Assembly (NCBI GenBank): GCA_025459035.1
Contig: JALORJ010000233.1
Coordinates: forward strand, 1 to 7,528
DNA length: 7,528 bases
Origin: Burkholderiales bacterium
GTDB taxonomy: Bacteria > Pseudomonadota > Gammaproteobacteria > Burkholderiales > Ga0077523
Direction: 5' to 3'
Part shown: piece by piece, positions 1 to 7,528 of the stretch
Numbering within the stretch: the stretch's first letter is position 1
Layout of the letters: each line of letters begins with the position of its first letter
The notes under the pieces: generated by a model
The model's input: only the letters and a program-made list of their open reading frames with translations
Told to the model about the DNA's origin: nothing
The model's database searches: none
Translations under genes and position numbers: made by a program

Positions 1-1910
1 GCCGGGACGCCGGTCGTGGCGAAGCTGTCGCCGACGCTCAGACCGACGCGCGCCGCGTCCGCCCGCGTGGTGGCCGTGCCGCCGACCGCGTTGCCGTCGT
101 TCAGCGACGCCGGGCCGCCGGCACGGGTCTTCAACTGGTTGCCGACGGCACTGATGCCGACGATGCCGTCGACGGTGCTGCCGGTGCCGCGCGCCGCCGT
201 CGTCTGGTCACCCGACGCGGCCGCACCGACATTGGCCATCGCGAGCGCGCCCTGCACCGACAGACCGAGCGCACCGCCGGCCGCGATCGTCGACGCATCG
301 ACGGTCTGGGTGGCGGTGGAGCGCACCGCGATGTCGCGCTGCGCATCGACCTGGCTGCCGGCGCCGATCGCGGCGCTGGTCGTGTTGCGGACCGTGTTGA
401 CGTTGACGGCTGCGCCGGCCGCGGCGACGCCTGCGATGCTGGCGGCGCCGGCCGTCGTTCGCACCGCGGTGGTCTGGGTTGCGTCGACGCTCACGTCCTG
501 CGCGGTGCTGCCGACGCCGGCCGTCGTGTTCACGCGCGTCGTGCCGCCGTCGCGCTCGTCGATCAGCGCCTGCGTCGTGTTCGTCACCGTGTTGACCGCG
601 ATCGAGCCCGCGGCGCCGAGGAAGCCCGCGAGCCCGCCGGTGGCGACGTAGTTGCCGATGTCGGTCGCGCTGGTGGCTGCGACCTGGGTCGTGTTGCGGG
701 CATCGGTGGTGGAGTTCGTGATCCGCGCGGTCGTGTCGTTGTCGACCTGCGTGACGACCACGCTGGCACCGATGCCGGCCGCACCGCCGATCGCGACGCC
801 GCCGGCGAGCATGCCGGGGTCGCCGGCGCTGTCGGGCTTGCCGAGTTCGACCGTGTCGTCGGCCGTGACCCGCAGGTCGCCGTCCGAGCGCACCGTCGCG
901 CCGACGATCGCCGCCTCGTTCGTGTTCGCCACCTTCGCGACGATCACGCTGCCGGCCACACCGGCGCCCAGACCCACGCTGCCGCTCACCACGATCGAGT
1001 CGATCGCGGTGCGGCTGTCGGTCGTGACGGCCACCGTGCCACGGGCCTTCACGTCGGCCCCGCCGTCGATCCGCGCCGTGGTCGTGTTGGTGACGATCGC
1101 GGTGTCGCTGCCGACACCGGCGCTCGCCAGACCGGCCGCGAACGTGCCCGCCCTGGTGTCGATGTCGGTCGTCGACACGGCGCCCACGCGCACCGCCTGG
1201 TCGGCGTGCGCGCCGGCCAGCGAGCCGTTGACCGTGCCGCCGGAGATCGTCGCGCGCGTGTCGTCGTCGACGAAGGTCATGGCGATGGTGCCCGCCGCGC
1301 CGACCACGCCGACGCCGACGTTGGCCGAGATCAGGTCGAGGTCGTCGTGCGTGCGCGCGAACACCGCCACGCCGCGCGTGTCGAGCGTGCCGACGCCGCC
1401 GTCCGGGCGCAGCAGCGCGAGTGCGGTGTTGCCGCGCCCGGTGAGCGTCGCGTTGGTCGCGCCGGCGTGCGTCGTGTTGCCGATCGTGCTGACCGCGAGC
1501 GACGCGCCGACGCCGGCGGCCGTGCCGACGCCGAGCGCGCCGGCGAAGGTCTTCGTCGTCGCGCTGCCGTCGGCGACGATCGCGATCGTGCCGTCGGCCG
1601 TGACGCTGCCGCCGTCGACGAGGGCTTCGGTGACGTTGTCGATGACGTTGACGGCGATGGACCCCGCCAGTGCGAAGCCGCCTGCCCCCGTGACATCGAT
1701 CGCGACCGACGCCCCGGCCGCGATCGTCTCGATGGTCGAGTCGTTGTCGGCGGTGACGAGCGCGTGGCGACCGGCGGCGAGGGTCGCGCCGCTCGACTGC
1801 GCCCGCGTCACGTTGCCGATCTCGTTGTAGGTGCCGGCAGCGCCGATCGCCAGACCGCCGTTGCCGCTGCTGATGGTGACCGACGCCTGACCGCCGAGCG
1901 ACTGGATCAG
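1..1910 (-). repeat. Divergent repeat units with insertions, C-terminal side
   Basis: Left of the regular array the same strand motifs continue (VNVIDNVTEA, VSTIGNTTHA, VNTVTNTTQA, VNTVRNTTSA) but spacing is less even and units carry extra segments. Examples are ALLRPDGGVGTLDTRGVAVFA (about 1373-1429), ELGKPDSAGDPGMLAGGVA (about 797-852) and IDERDGGTTRVNTTAGVGS (about 506-565). The last closely resembles ITDANGGTQRVRSTAGS in a unit near 4195-4243, suggesting that this longer variant unit was copied or conserved at two distant places. The region runs off the left edge without a stop codon. Confidence 0.65.
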
Positions 1911-2945
1911 CGAGTCGTCGGCCGCGCGCAGCGCGACGTCGCCCGCGGTCGCGGTCATCACCGCGCCGCTCGCGGCGGTGGCCGCGGTCGTGTTGGTGAT
2001 GCGGTTGACCGCGAAGGCGCCCGAGATCGCGGCGCCCGACGAGACCGTGCCGCCCATCGCGGCCGTCTTCGTGTGCGAGTCGTTGGTCGCGTCGACGGTG
2101 ACGTGGCCGGCGGTCGCGGTGAGCGACGCCGTGCCGATGTCGGCGGTGACTTCGTTTTCGACAAGGTTGGTCGCGACCGCGGCCCCGACCGACGCCGTCG
2201 CCGAGAACGCCACGGCGCCCGACAGCGACTGGATGTCCGAGCGGTCGCGTGCCGTCAGTGCAACGCCGGTCGCTCCGCGCAGCGTGCTGCCGCCGCGCGC
2301 GGCCACCGTCACGTCGTTGCGCAGATCGTTGACCGAGATCGCGCCGCCGAGCGCGAACCCGGCGGCGCCGGAGCCCCCGACCGTGAAGGCCGTGACCGCG
2401 GCGGCGTTGTCGGCGTCGAGCGTGACCCCACCGGCGCTCGACGTCAGCGTGCCGTTGTCGGCGTACGCGGTGACGGTGTTGGTGATGCGGTTGGTCGACA
2501 GCGACGCGCCGACCGACGCGCTCGACGACCCGGCGAAGCCGCCGGCGGCCACCTCGATCTCGGAGGTGTCGTCGGCATTGAGCACGACGTTGCCGGCGCC
2601 GGTGGCGCGCCCGCCGCCGGAGACGTGCGCGTCGACGCGGTTGGTGATCTGGTTGAACGTGATCGCACCTCCGAGCGCGAAGGTGTCGGCGCCTGCGCCG
2701 GCGATCGCGAGCGTGCGGATCAGTGCATCGGAGGCGGCATCGACGGTGACGCCGCCGACCGTCGACGAGGCCGCGCCGCCTTCGATCGCGGCGGTCACGC
2801 GGTTGGTCACGATGTTGCTGGCGAGCCCGGCGCCGGCCGCGGCGCCGCCGGCACTGAACGAGATCGCGATGGCACCCGCGCCCGACTCGATGCGCGACGT
2901 GTCGTCGGCATCGATGCGCACGCCGGTGCGGCCGTCGACCAGACC
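1..2945 (-). CDS. Same giant repeat protein, C-terminal-side part in shifted frame; 3' end outside window
   Basis: This is the continuation of the same protein, about 981 codons, in the frame whose complementary triplets start at plus positions divisible by 3. I read every triplet from 2945 to 3 and found no stop and no Cys or Trp codon; Lys occurs about six times. The repeat pattern resumes immediately left of the junction with LVDGRTGVRIDADDTSRI (about 2889-2942), then SNIVTNRVTA, SDALIRTLAI, FNQITNRVDA, DDTSEIEVAAGG and so on. These are the same A/B units as right of the junction. The last codons in the window read VGDSFATTGVP, still repeat-like, so the stop codon and any C-terminal barrel or anchor lie beyond position 1. 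With no ribosome-binding site or start at the junction, this part is not an independent gene. It is expressed only if the frameshift is an artefact or is somehow bypassed. An alternative view is one frameshifted pseudogene spanning the whole window. Confidence 0.85.
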
Positions 2946-4836
2946 CGAGGGTGATGCTGCCGCCGACCGAAGCGCCGAGCGCGGCGCTGCGGATCACCGC
3001 GTCGGACGACGCGTCGAGCGTGACCGCCCCGACCGTCGATCGCGCCCGCTGCGCGGTCACCCGTGCGACCGTGTCGTTCTCGATGTCGTTGACGGCGATG
3101 GCGGCGGCGACCGCGGCCGTGCCGCTGCCGGCGGCCGCGCCGGCCAGCGACTGGATGCTCGACGCGTCGTCGGCCGTCAGCGCGAGCGCGCCGGACGTGT
3201 CGAGCGTCGACGTGCCGAGCGCCAGAGCCTCGGTGGTGTTCGCGATGCGGTTGAGCGTGACCGAACCGCCGAGCGCGAAGATCGCGCCGCCGGCCACGCC
3301 GACCGCGGCTGTGTACACGTCGGACTCCGCATCGGCCGCGATGGTGATGCCGCCGCTGCCGGCAAGCGCGGCGGAGTCGCGCACGCGCGCACGCACGGTG
3401 TTCTCGATCAGATTGCCGCTGACGGCGGCGCCGGCGGCGCCCCCGTTGGCGCCGACCGCGAGCGCGATGCCGCCGGCGATCGAGATGATCTCGGACGTGT
3501 CGGCCGCACGCAGCTGCAGGCGCGTCGCCGCGTTGGCGTCGGCACCGTCGTCGAGCAGGGCGCTGACGCTGTTCGACACGCGGTTGAGCGCGGCCGAACC
3601 GGCGATCGCCGCGTCGCTGCTGGCCGAGAGCCCGGCGGCGGCGCCGCGGATCAGCCCGGTGCTGTCGGCTTCGATGCGGATCTCGCCGGCGCGGGTCGTC
3701 ACGCGGGCGCCGACGACCTGCGCGGTCGTGGTGTTGCCGATGTCGTTGACGGCGGCGGCGGCGCCGACCGACACGTTGCCGGCCCCGGCGACGGAGCCGG
3801 CCAGACCGATGATCTCGGTGTCGTCGGTCGCGACGACCCGTAGCGCGCTCGGCGTCGCGGCGTTCGCGTCGTCCAGCACCTCGACGACCGCGCCGCTGCC
3901 GATGCCGGCCGTGGTGGTGTTGCGCACGCGGGCGTAGCTGACGGTCGCGGCCACACCCACGGTGCCGCTGCCGCCGCCGCCGACGACGATGCCCTTGATG
4001 TCCGACACCGAGGACGCCAGCACCGACAGCTCCTTCGCCGCGGTCACCGCGGCGCCGTCGAGCTGCGCCTGCGTGGCGTTGGTGATGTCGTTCCACGCGA
4101 ACGAGGCGCCGAAGCCGGCCGAACCGCCGGCGCCGCCGACCGCGCCGGCCGTGGCGAGGATCGAGCTGTCGTCGCGCGCGTCGAGCTTCACGCTGCCGGC
4201 GGTCGAACGCACACGCTGCGTGCCACCGTTGGCGTCGGTGATCGCCGCGCGCGTCGTGTTGCCGATCGTGTTGACCGACACCGAGCCCGCCGCGGCCATC
4301 GTGCCGGTGCTGGCGCCGAGCGCCGCCGACACCGACAGGATCTCGGAGCCGTTGACGGCCTCGATCACGAGATCGCCGGCCGACTGCACGTCGGAGTCGT
4401 CGATCCACGCCTCGGTGCGGCTGCCCACCAGCGTCACCGCCGCCGACAGCCCGATGCCGGCCTTGCCGCCCAGCCCCACGGCGCCGGCGACCGCCAGCAC
4501 GTCGGAGGTGTCGAGGGCCGACAGCGTGACGGCGCCGGCCTGGCGCACGTTCGCGCCGGTCATCCACGCCTGCGTGACGCGGTCGATGTCGTTGTACGAG
4601 GCGCTGCCGGCGACGCCGACCTTGCCGGCGCCCGACCCGCTCGCGGTGATCGAGCGGATGGTGCCGTCGCTCTTCGCGTCGATCGTCAACGCGTCGCGCA
4701 GGGTCAGCGTCGCGCCGGAAATCCACGCCTTCGAATCGGTGTCGGCGTCGTTCATCGTGAACGAGCCGGCGATCCCGGCCGACTTGCCACTGGTCGTCGA
4801 GATCGCGACCGACCCGGCGGCCGCGTCCATCGTCGA
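1911..4836 (-). repeat. Regular two-unit super-repeat array coding for alternating A/B beta-strand units
   Basis: A units carry D-x-S-x-I followed by a short A/G run (for example DDASSIQSLAG, DDTSEIEVAAGG, DDSLIQSLGG). B units carry SD-x-x-I-R or similar (SDALIRTLAI, SDGTIRSITA). Each unit then has a Gly/Ala turn, an N-x-I-x-N strand and a G-x-V/I-x-V/L strand. The codon for the Ser/Thr two before the Ile in successive A units starts (plus coordinate) at 4834, 4504, 4165, 3817, 3493, 3160, 2895, 2562, 2238 and 1911. The spacings are 330, 339, 348, 324, 333, 265, 333, 324 and 327 bp, or about 108-116 residues except at the frame junction. Repeats are diverged at the DNA level, but short words recur: the plus-strand word agcgactggat, from the SIQSL-type motif, occurs at 3146, 2224 and 1897. 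Confidence 0.8.
2940..2953 (-). other. Frame junction in the repeat array (probable ~59-83 bp deletion)
   Basis: On the minus strand the reading ends ...SVGGSITLG in the upstream frame and continues GLVDGRTG... in the frame one base further on. The net change is therefore +1 (one base gained, or 2 mod 3 lost). The plus strand here has C3 at 2944-2946 and G3 at 2948-2950, so a one-base homopolymer error could restore the frame. However, the junction unit has no N-x-I-x-N segment, and the D-x-S-x-I anchors on either side (3160 and 2895) are 265 bp apart, against 324-348 bp for the other eight intervals. A deletion of 59, 62, 65 or 68 bp (up to about 83) fits both the frame and the missing residues. 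It may be a natural mutation or a repeat mis-assembly. Confidence 0.82.
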
Positions 4837-7528
4837 CGTGTTGCTGGCGGCGACGTCGAGCTTGCCCGCATCCGCCACGGTGATCGCGCCCGCGATGCCG
4901 GCTTCGGCATTGCTCGTCACGATGTTCACCGACGCGTCGCCGGCGACCGCGATCCCGGTCTTGGCCTTGCTGCTGCCGCCGGCCGCGCCACCGCCACCGC
5001 CGGCGTTGCTGCCGCCCCCACCGCCGCCGCCCGACGGCGCAGCCGGCAGTTGCGCGGTCTGCGTCGCGCTGCCGGCGAAGCCGCCGGACGAGCCGGCGCC
5101 GCCCGCTTCCGGGGGGGCGGTCGTCGACGGGGTCTCGGTCGCGGTGGTCGGCGTCTGTTCGTCGGTCGGCGCGCCGCTCGCGATCGCGCCGGCGATCGAC
5201 ACCGCCCCGACATCGGACTTCGCGTTCGCCGCGACCTTGAGGTCGCTGCCGGCGGTGACGCGACCGGTGGCGACATCGGTGCCGGGGTTGTCCGGGTCGT
5301 CGCCGATCAGCGCGACCGCGTCGTTGCCGAGGATGTTCAGCGCGACCGACAGGCCGATACCGACCGAGCCCGCCTTGACGACGCCGCCGGCGGCGGTCCA
5401 GTTGCGAAGCTCGGACAGCGCGTCGATCGTGATCGCGCCACCCGCGTCGAGCGACGCGCGGTCCTCGACCCATGCCCGGGTGCGGTTGTCGAGCAGCGTC
5501 AGCGCGAGCGTGCCGGCGACGCCGACTTCCTTCGCCTTGCCGCCGGCCACGCCGATGTTGAAGAACTGCTGCTGCGCCTCCGCGTGCACGTCGATGTTGC
5601 CGCCGGCGCCGACGACCGCGTCGTCGGCGATCCAGGCGTCCGCGCGGTTGGTGATGTCCATCACCGTCGCCACGCCGCCGATGCCGTTCTGCCCGGACGC
5701 GCCGAGGTTGATCAGCGGCGGCGTCTTCAGCATGCCGCCGATCGAGATCAGGTTCGAGTCGGTCAACGCGTCGACCGACACCGTCTGGTTCGCGTTGCGG
5801 AACGCCGCGTCCTCGTTGATGCGCGCCCCGCGACCGATGACGGCCTCGGAGTCGTTGTCGTACTCGATGTACGACACCCCGGCCGACAGGCCGAGCCGGC
5901 CGCTCGTGGCGACGCTGTTGAACACGTACGACGTCGTCGCGATCTGCAGCGCGCCGCCCTGCAGCGTGTTGACGACCTCGGCGGCCGATGTCCAGTTGAT
6001 CTCCCACGGATAGGGGATCACGGTGTGCGCCTTGACGTCGATCGCGCCGCGGGCGTCGACACGCGCGTTGTCACCGATGCGCGCCGTGGTGTCGTTCTCG
6101 AAGAAGCCCAGCAGGAGCGCGCCGCCGATGGCGACGTCGGTCGACGTCGAGCGCGACTCGGCGCCGGTCGTGAGACGCGTGCGCAGGTCGCCGAAGACGG
6201 TCACGTCGCCCTGCGACTGCACCTGCGCCCCGTCGGCGATCGACGCGTTCGACGTGGCCTGGTGCTCGGTCCACACGATGGCACCCGAGATGTTGACCTT
6301 GCCTTCCTTGATCACCGGGAACAGGAAGTTGGTGATCGTCCCGCTCTTCTCGGCGCCGGTCTTGCTGACCGCACCGATCGCCGAGGTCGCGGCCTGGGTC
6401 TGGATGCCCGAGATCTTGTTCTGGAACTGCATCGCACGCGTGAGCTTGCCGATCGACGCCGCGGTCGCGGTCGCGGCGTTGCGCTCGCCGTCGAGGTCGG
6501 CATGGACGGTGATATCCCCGCTCGTCGCGGTGGCGCGACCGGCGAGGATGGCGTCGTTCGTCAGCTGACCGCGGCTCAGCGCGAGCGCGGCGCCGAAGGA
6601 ACTGCCGCCGGTCGGACGCGCGTCGGCCGATGCGTTGGTGTCGGAGGCCAGGTCGGCCTCGACCGTGATGCTGTCCGCCGTGATCGACGTGCCGCTGCCG
6701 GTGCTGGCCTCGTTGACGCCGTCGTAGCGCAGATACGCGAACGACAGGTCGAGCGGCTTGTTGCGCGCGGTGGACGCGGCTTCCGAGCTGGCTTCGTTCG
6801 ACAACGTCGAGCGCAGCGTGAAGTCGCCACCGGCCTCGACCTGCGCGCTGCCGGCGAGGCGGGCGCGTGCCTCGCCGTCGACTTCGGTCCACGAGGCGGC
6901 GAGGATCGTGAACGCGGTCATCGCCTTGGCGACCGCGTCGGCGGTCGCGTCGACGGTGATGTCGCCGGGCGAGACGAGCCGGCTGCTGCCGTCGACCGTG
7001 GTCTTCGCGCGCGACTCGGCGAGCGCCGCGTACGACGTGGTGCTGAAGTCGAAGAACTGGTCCTCTAGCACCTGCTGCTGGTCCTCGGACGGCACGAGGC
7101 TGTTGTCGATCAGGCTCGTCACCGCGCCGACCACGCGGTACACCAGCGACGTGTCGGAGTGGCTCGAGATCGTGACGTTGGCACCGGTGATCGTCGAGTC
7201 GGTCACTACCACGTCGGCGAGCGCGGTGCGCTCGTAGCCCTGGCGCGCGCCGGCGTTGGCGGCGATCGTGACGTCGCCCGAGCCGGTGATGCGCGAGTTG
7301 CCGGTGATCGACACGTCGGCGTCGGCCTTCGCGGTGACCGTGGCGAGCAGACCGCCGGCCGTGTTCGCCGGATCCTGGACCGCACGGTCGATGATCGTCT
7401 GCGCGGTCGTGGCGTCGGGGATGCGGCCGCTCGCGATCAGGCGCGACAGCATCGACGTGTCGGCGTCGGCGGTGATCGAGATCGCGCTGCCGGTGACCGT
7501 CGCGCCGCGCAGCGTGACCGACGCCTGT
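2944..7528 (-). CDS. Giant beta-strand repeat surface protein (LktA/FHA-like adhesin), N-terminal-side part; 5' end outside window
   Basis: This is about 1,528 codons of a giant repetitive protein, probably an exported adhesin forming a beta-solenoid on the cell surface; the role is inferred from architecture. The frame is open to the right edge: residues before the first in-window Met (codon at 7450-7452) already match the repeat style, reading SAISITADADTSM into that Met, so it is internal and the true start lies beyond 7528. No cysteine was seen. Repeats carry N-x-I-x-N-x-T-x-A followed by D-x-S-x-I and Gly/Ala-rich turns, such as VNDIENDTVARV near 3085-3110. An irregular aromatic region (5180-7528) comes first, then a Gly-rich loop (4954-5172), then a regular array. 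Near 2944 the repeat pattern stops in this frame and resumes in another. The literal frame continues to a TGA at 208-210, but its last 912 or so residues are Arg/His-rich noise. Signal peptide, secretion domain and anchor are not in the window. The LktA/FHA-type assignment is by resemblance only. Confidence 0.88.
4954..5172 (-). other. Low-complexity Thr/Pro then poly-Gly loop inserted in a repeat unit (73 residues)
   Basis: Within the genuine frame, a segment rich in Thr, Pro and Glu (TDEQTPTTATETPSTTAPPE) is followed by a Gly/Ser/Ala-rich stretch containing runs of seven and five Gly, ending SSKAKTG. It interrupts one beta-strand unit between its anchor (KSDVGAVSIAGAIASG) and its N-x-I-type strand (ASVNIVTSNAEAGIAG). 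In neighbouring units this place holds only a short Gly/Ala turn, such as GSGAGKVG. It therefore looks like a flexible loop protruding from the solenoid, or a hinge between the irregular region and the regular array. No protease or ligand motif is recognised. Confidence 0.8.
5838..7100 (-). other. Irregular aromatic region of the repeat protein (LktA-family-like segment)
   Basis: This part of the same CDS departs from the short-unit pattern. It contains an acidic/Gln stretch followed by aromatics (SEDQQQVLEDQFFDFST, about 7042-7092), AMQFQNKISG (about 6408-6437), FLFPVIKEGKVNISG (about 6286-6333), TEHQATSNASI (about 6238-6272), GFFENDTTARIG (about 6076-6111), PYPWEINW (5992-6015) and SYIEYDNDSEAVIG (about 5838-5879). 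Trp, Phe, Tyr and Lys are far commoner here than further left. The order 'beta-strand units, a P-W-E-I-x-W motif, then a Y-x-N-D-S/T-x-A-x-I-G unit' resembles what I recall of large proteins annotated as LktA-family filamentous adhesins; this is memory-based resemblance, not a search result. It may be a conserved folding or functional module ahead of the repeat array. Confidence 0.55.

Noticed and set aside
2701..2708. Frequent GCGATCGC-like palindromes suggesting HIP1 elements
   Set aside because: They fall within Ala-Ile-Ala and Asp/Arg codon combinations of the repeat protein in very GC-rich DNA; no spacing or context independent of the coding repeats.
1911..4836. CRISPR-like or non-coding tandem repeat array
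   Set aside because: Repeats are degenerate at DNA level, have ~330 bp period in codon register and conserve protein motifs; there are no identical direct repeats with unique spacers.
4954..5172. Gly-rich region as an RTX calcium-binding nonapeptide block
   Set aside because: The Gly runs lack the G-G-x-G-x-D-x-U-x pattern and have no Asp at the required positions.
2807..6007. Minus-strand ORF of 1,066 codons in the third frame
   Set aside because: The translation is Arg/His/Gln-rich low complexity and shadows the repeat frame codon by codon. Its last ~45 residues do not match the repeat protein either, so it is not a bridge across the junction.
3962..6013. Long plus-strand ORF (683 codons), and similar plus-strand ORFs at 16-651, 652-1830, 1978-3843 and 5050-7068
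   Set aside because: These are antisense shadows of the minus-strand repeat gene. Stop codons are rare in every frame because of the high GC; the products are Ala/Pro/Ser- or Arg-rich with no recognisable domain and no start context.
7450..7452. ATG at 7452 (minus) as the start of the gene
   Set aside because: The frame is open upstream to the edge with matching repeat sequence (TLRGATVTGSAISITADAD). No signal peptide or ribosome-binding site is seen, so this Met is internal.

Overview
The window lies entirely inside one very large protein-coding gene read on the minus strand. Neither end of the gene is present. There is no start codon with a signal peptide, no stop in the genuine frame at the left edge, no intergenic DNA, no RNA gene and no mobile element. 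The DNA is very GC-rich (about 70 % by eye), with strong G/C use at third codon positions. That composition and the secreted beta-strand repeat protein point to a high-GC Gram-negative bacterium, for example a Burkholderiales- or Xanthomonadales-like proteobacterium. The taxon is an inference; no marker gene is present.

The encoded protein is about 2,500 residues within the window. It is rich in Ala, Gly, Thr, Asp and Val and I found no cysteine in it. It is built from short beta-strand repeats of about 52-56 residues with recurring N-x-I-x-N-x-T/V-x-A and D-x-S-x-I motifs. This is the build of giant surface adhesins of the filamentous-haemagglutinin / LktA-like 'beta strand repeat' type, expected to be exported and folded as a long beta-solenoid. 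Reading from the N-terminal side (right edge): (1) 5180-7528 is an irregular region with longer, more aromatic modules; (2) 4954-5172 is a Thr/Pro- then Gly-rich loop; (3) 1911-4836 is a regular array of alternating A and B units with a 324-348 bp super-period; (4) 1-1910 is a more divergent continuation with insertions, running off the left edge.

The reading frame changes once, at about 2940-2953. Right of it the repeat protein is read in the frame whose complementary triplets begin at plus-strand positions 1 mod 3; left of it, in the frame beginning at 0 mod 3. The super-repeat containing the junction is 265 bp instead of 324-348 bp, so the event looks like a deletion of about 59-83 bp (2 mod 3) rather than a single-base indel. 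It is either a real inactivating or truncating mutation or a mis-assembly in a repeat. Because the DNA is so GC-rich, the wrong frame stays open for another 2.7 kb, so an uncritical ORF call would give a roughly 2,400-residue protein whose last 912 or so residues are an Arg/His-rich artefact.
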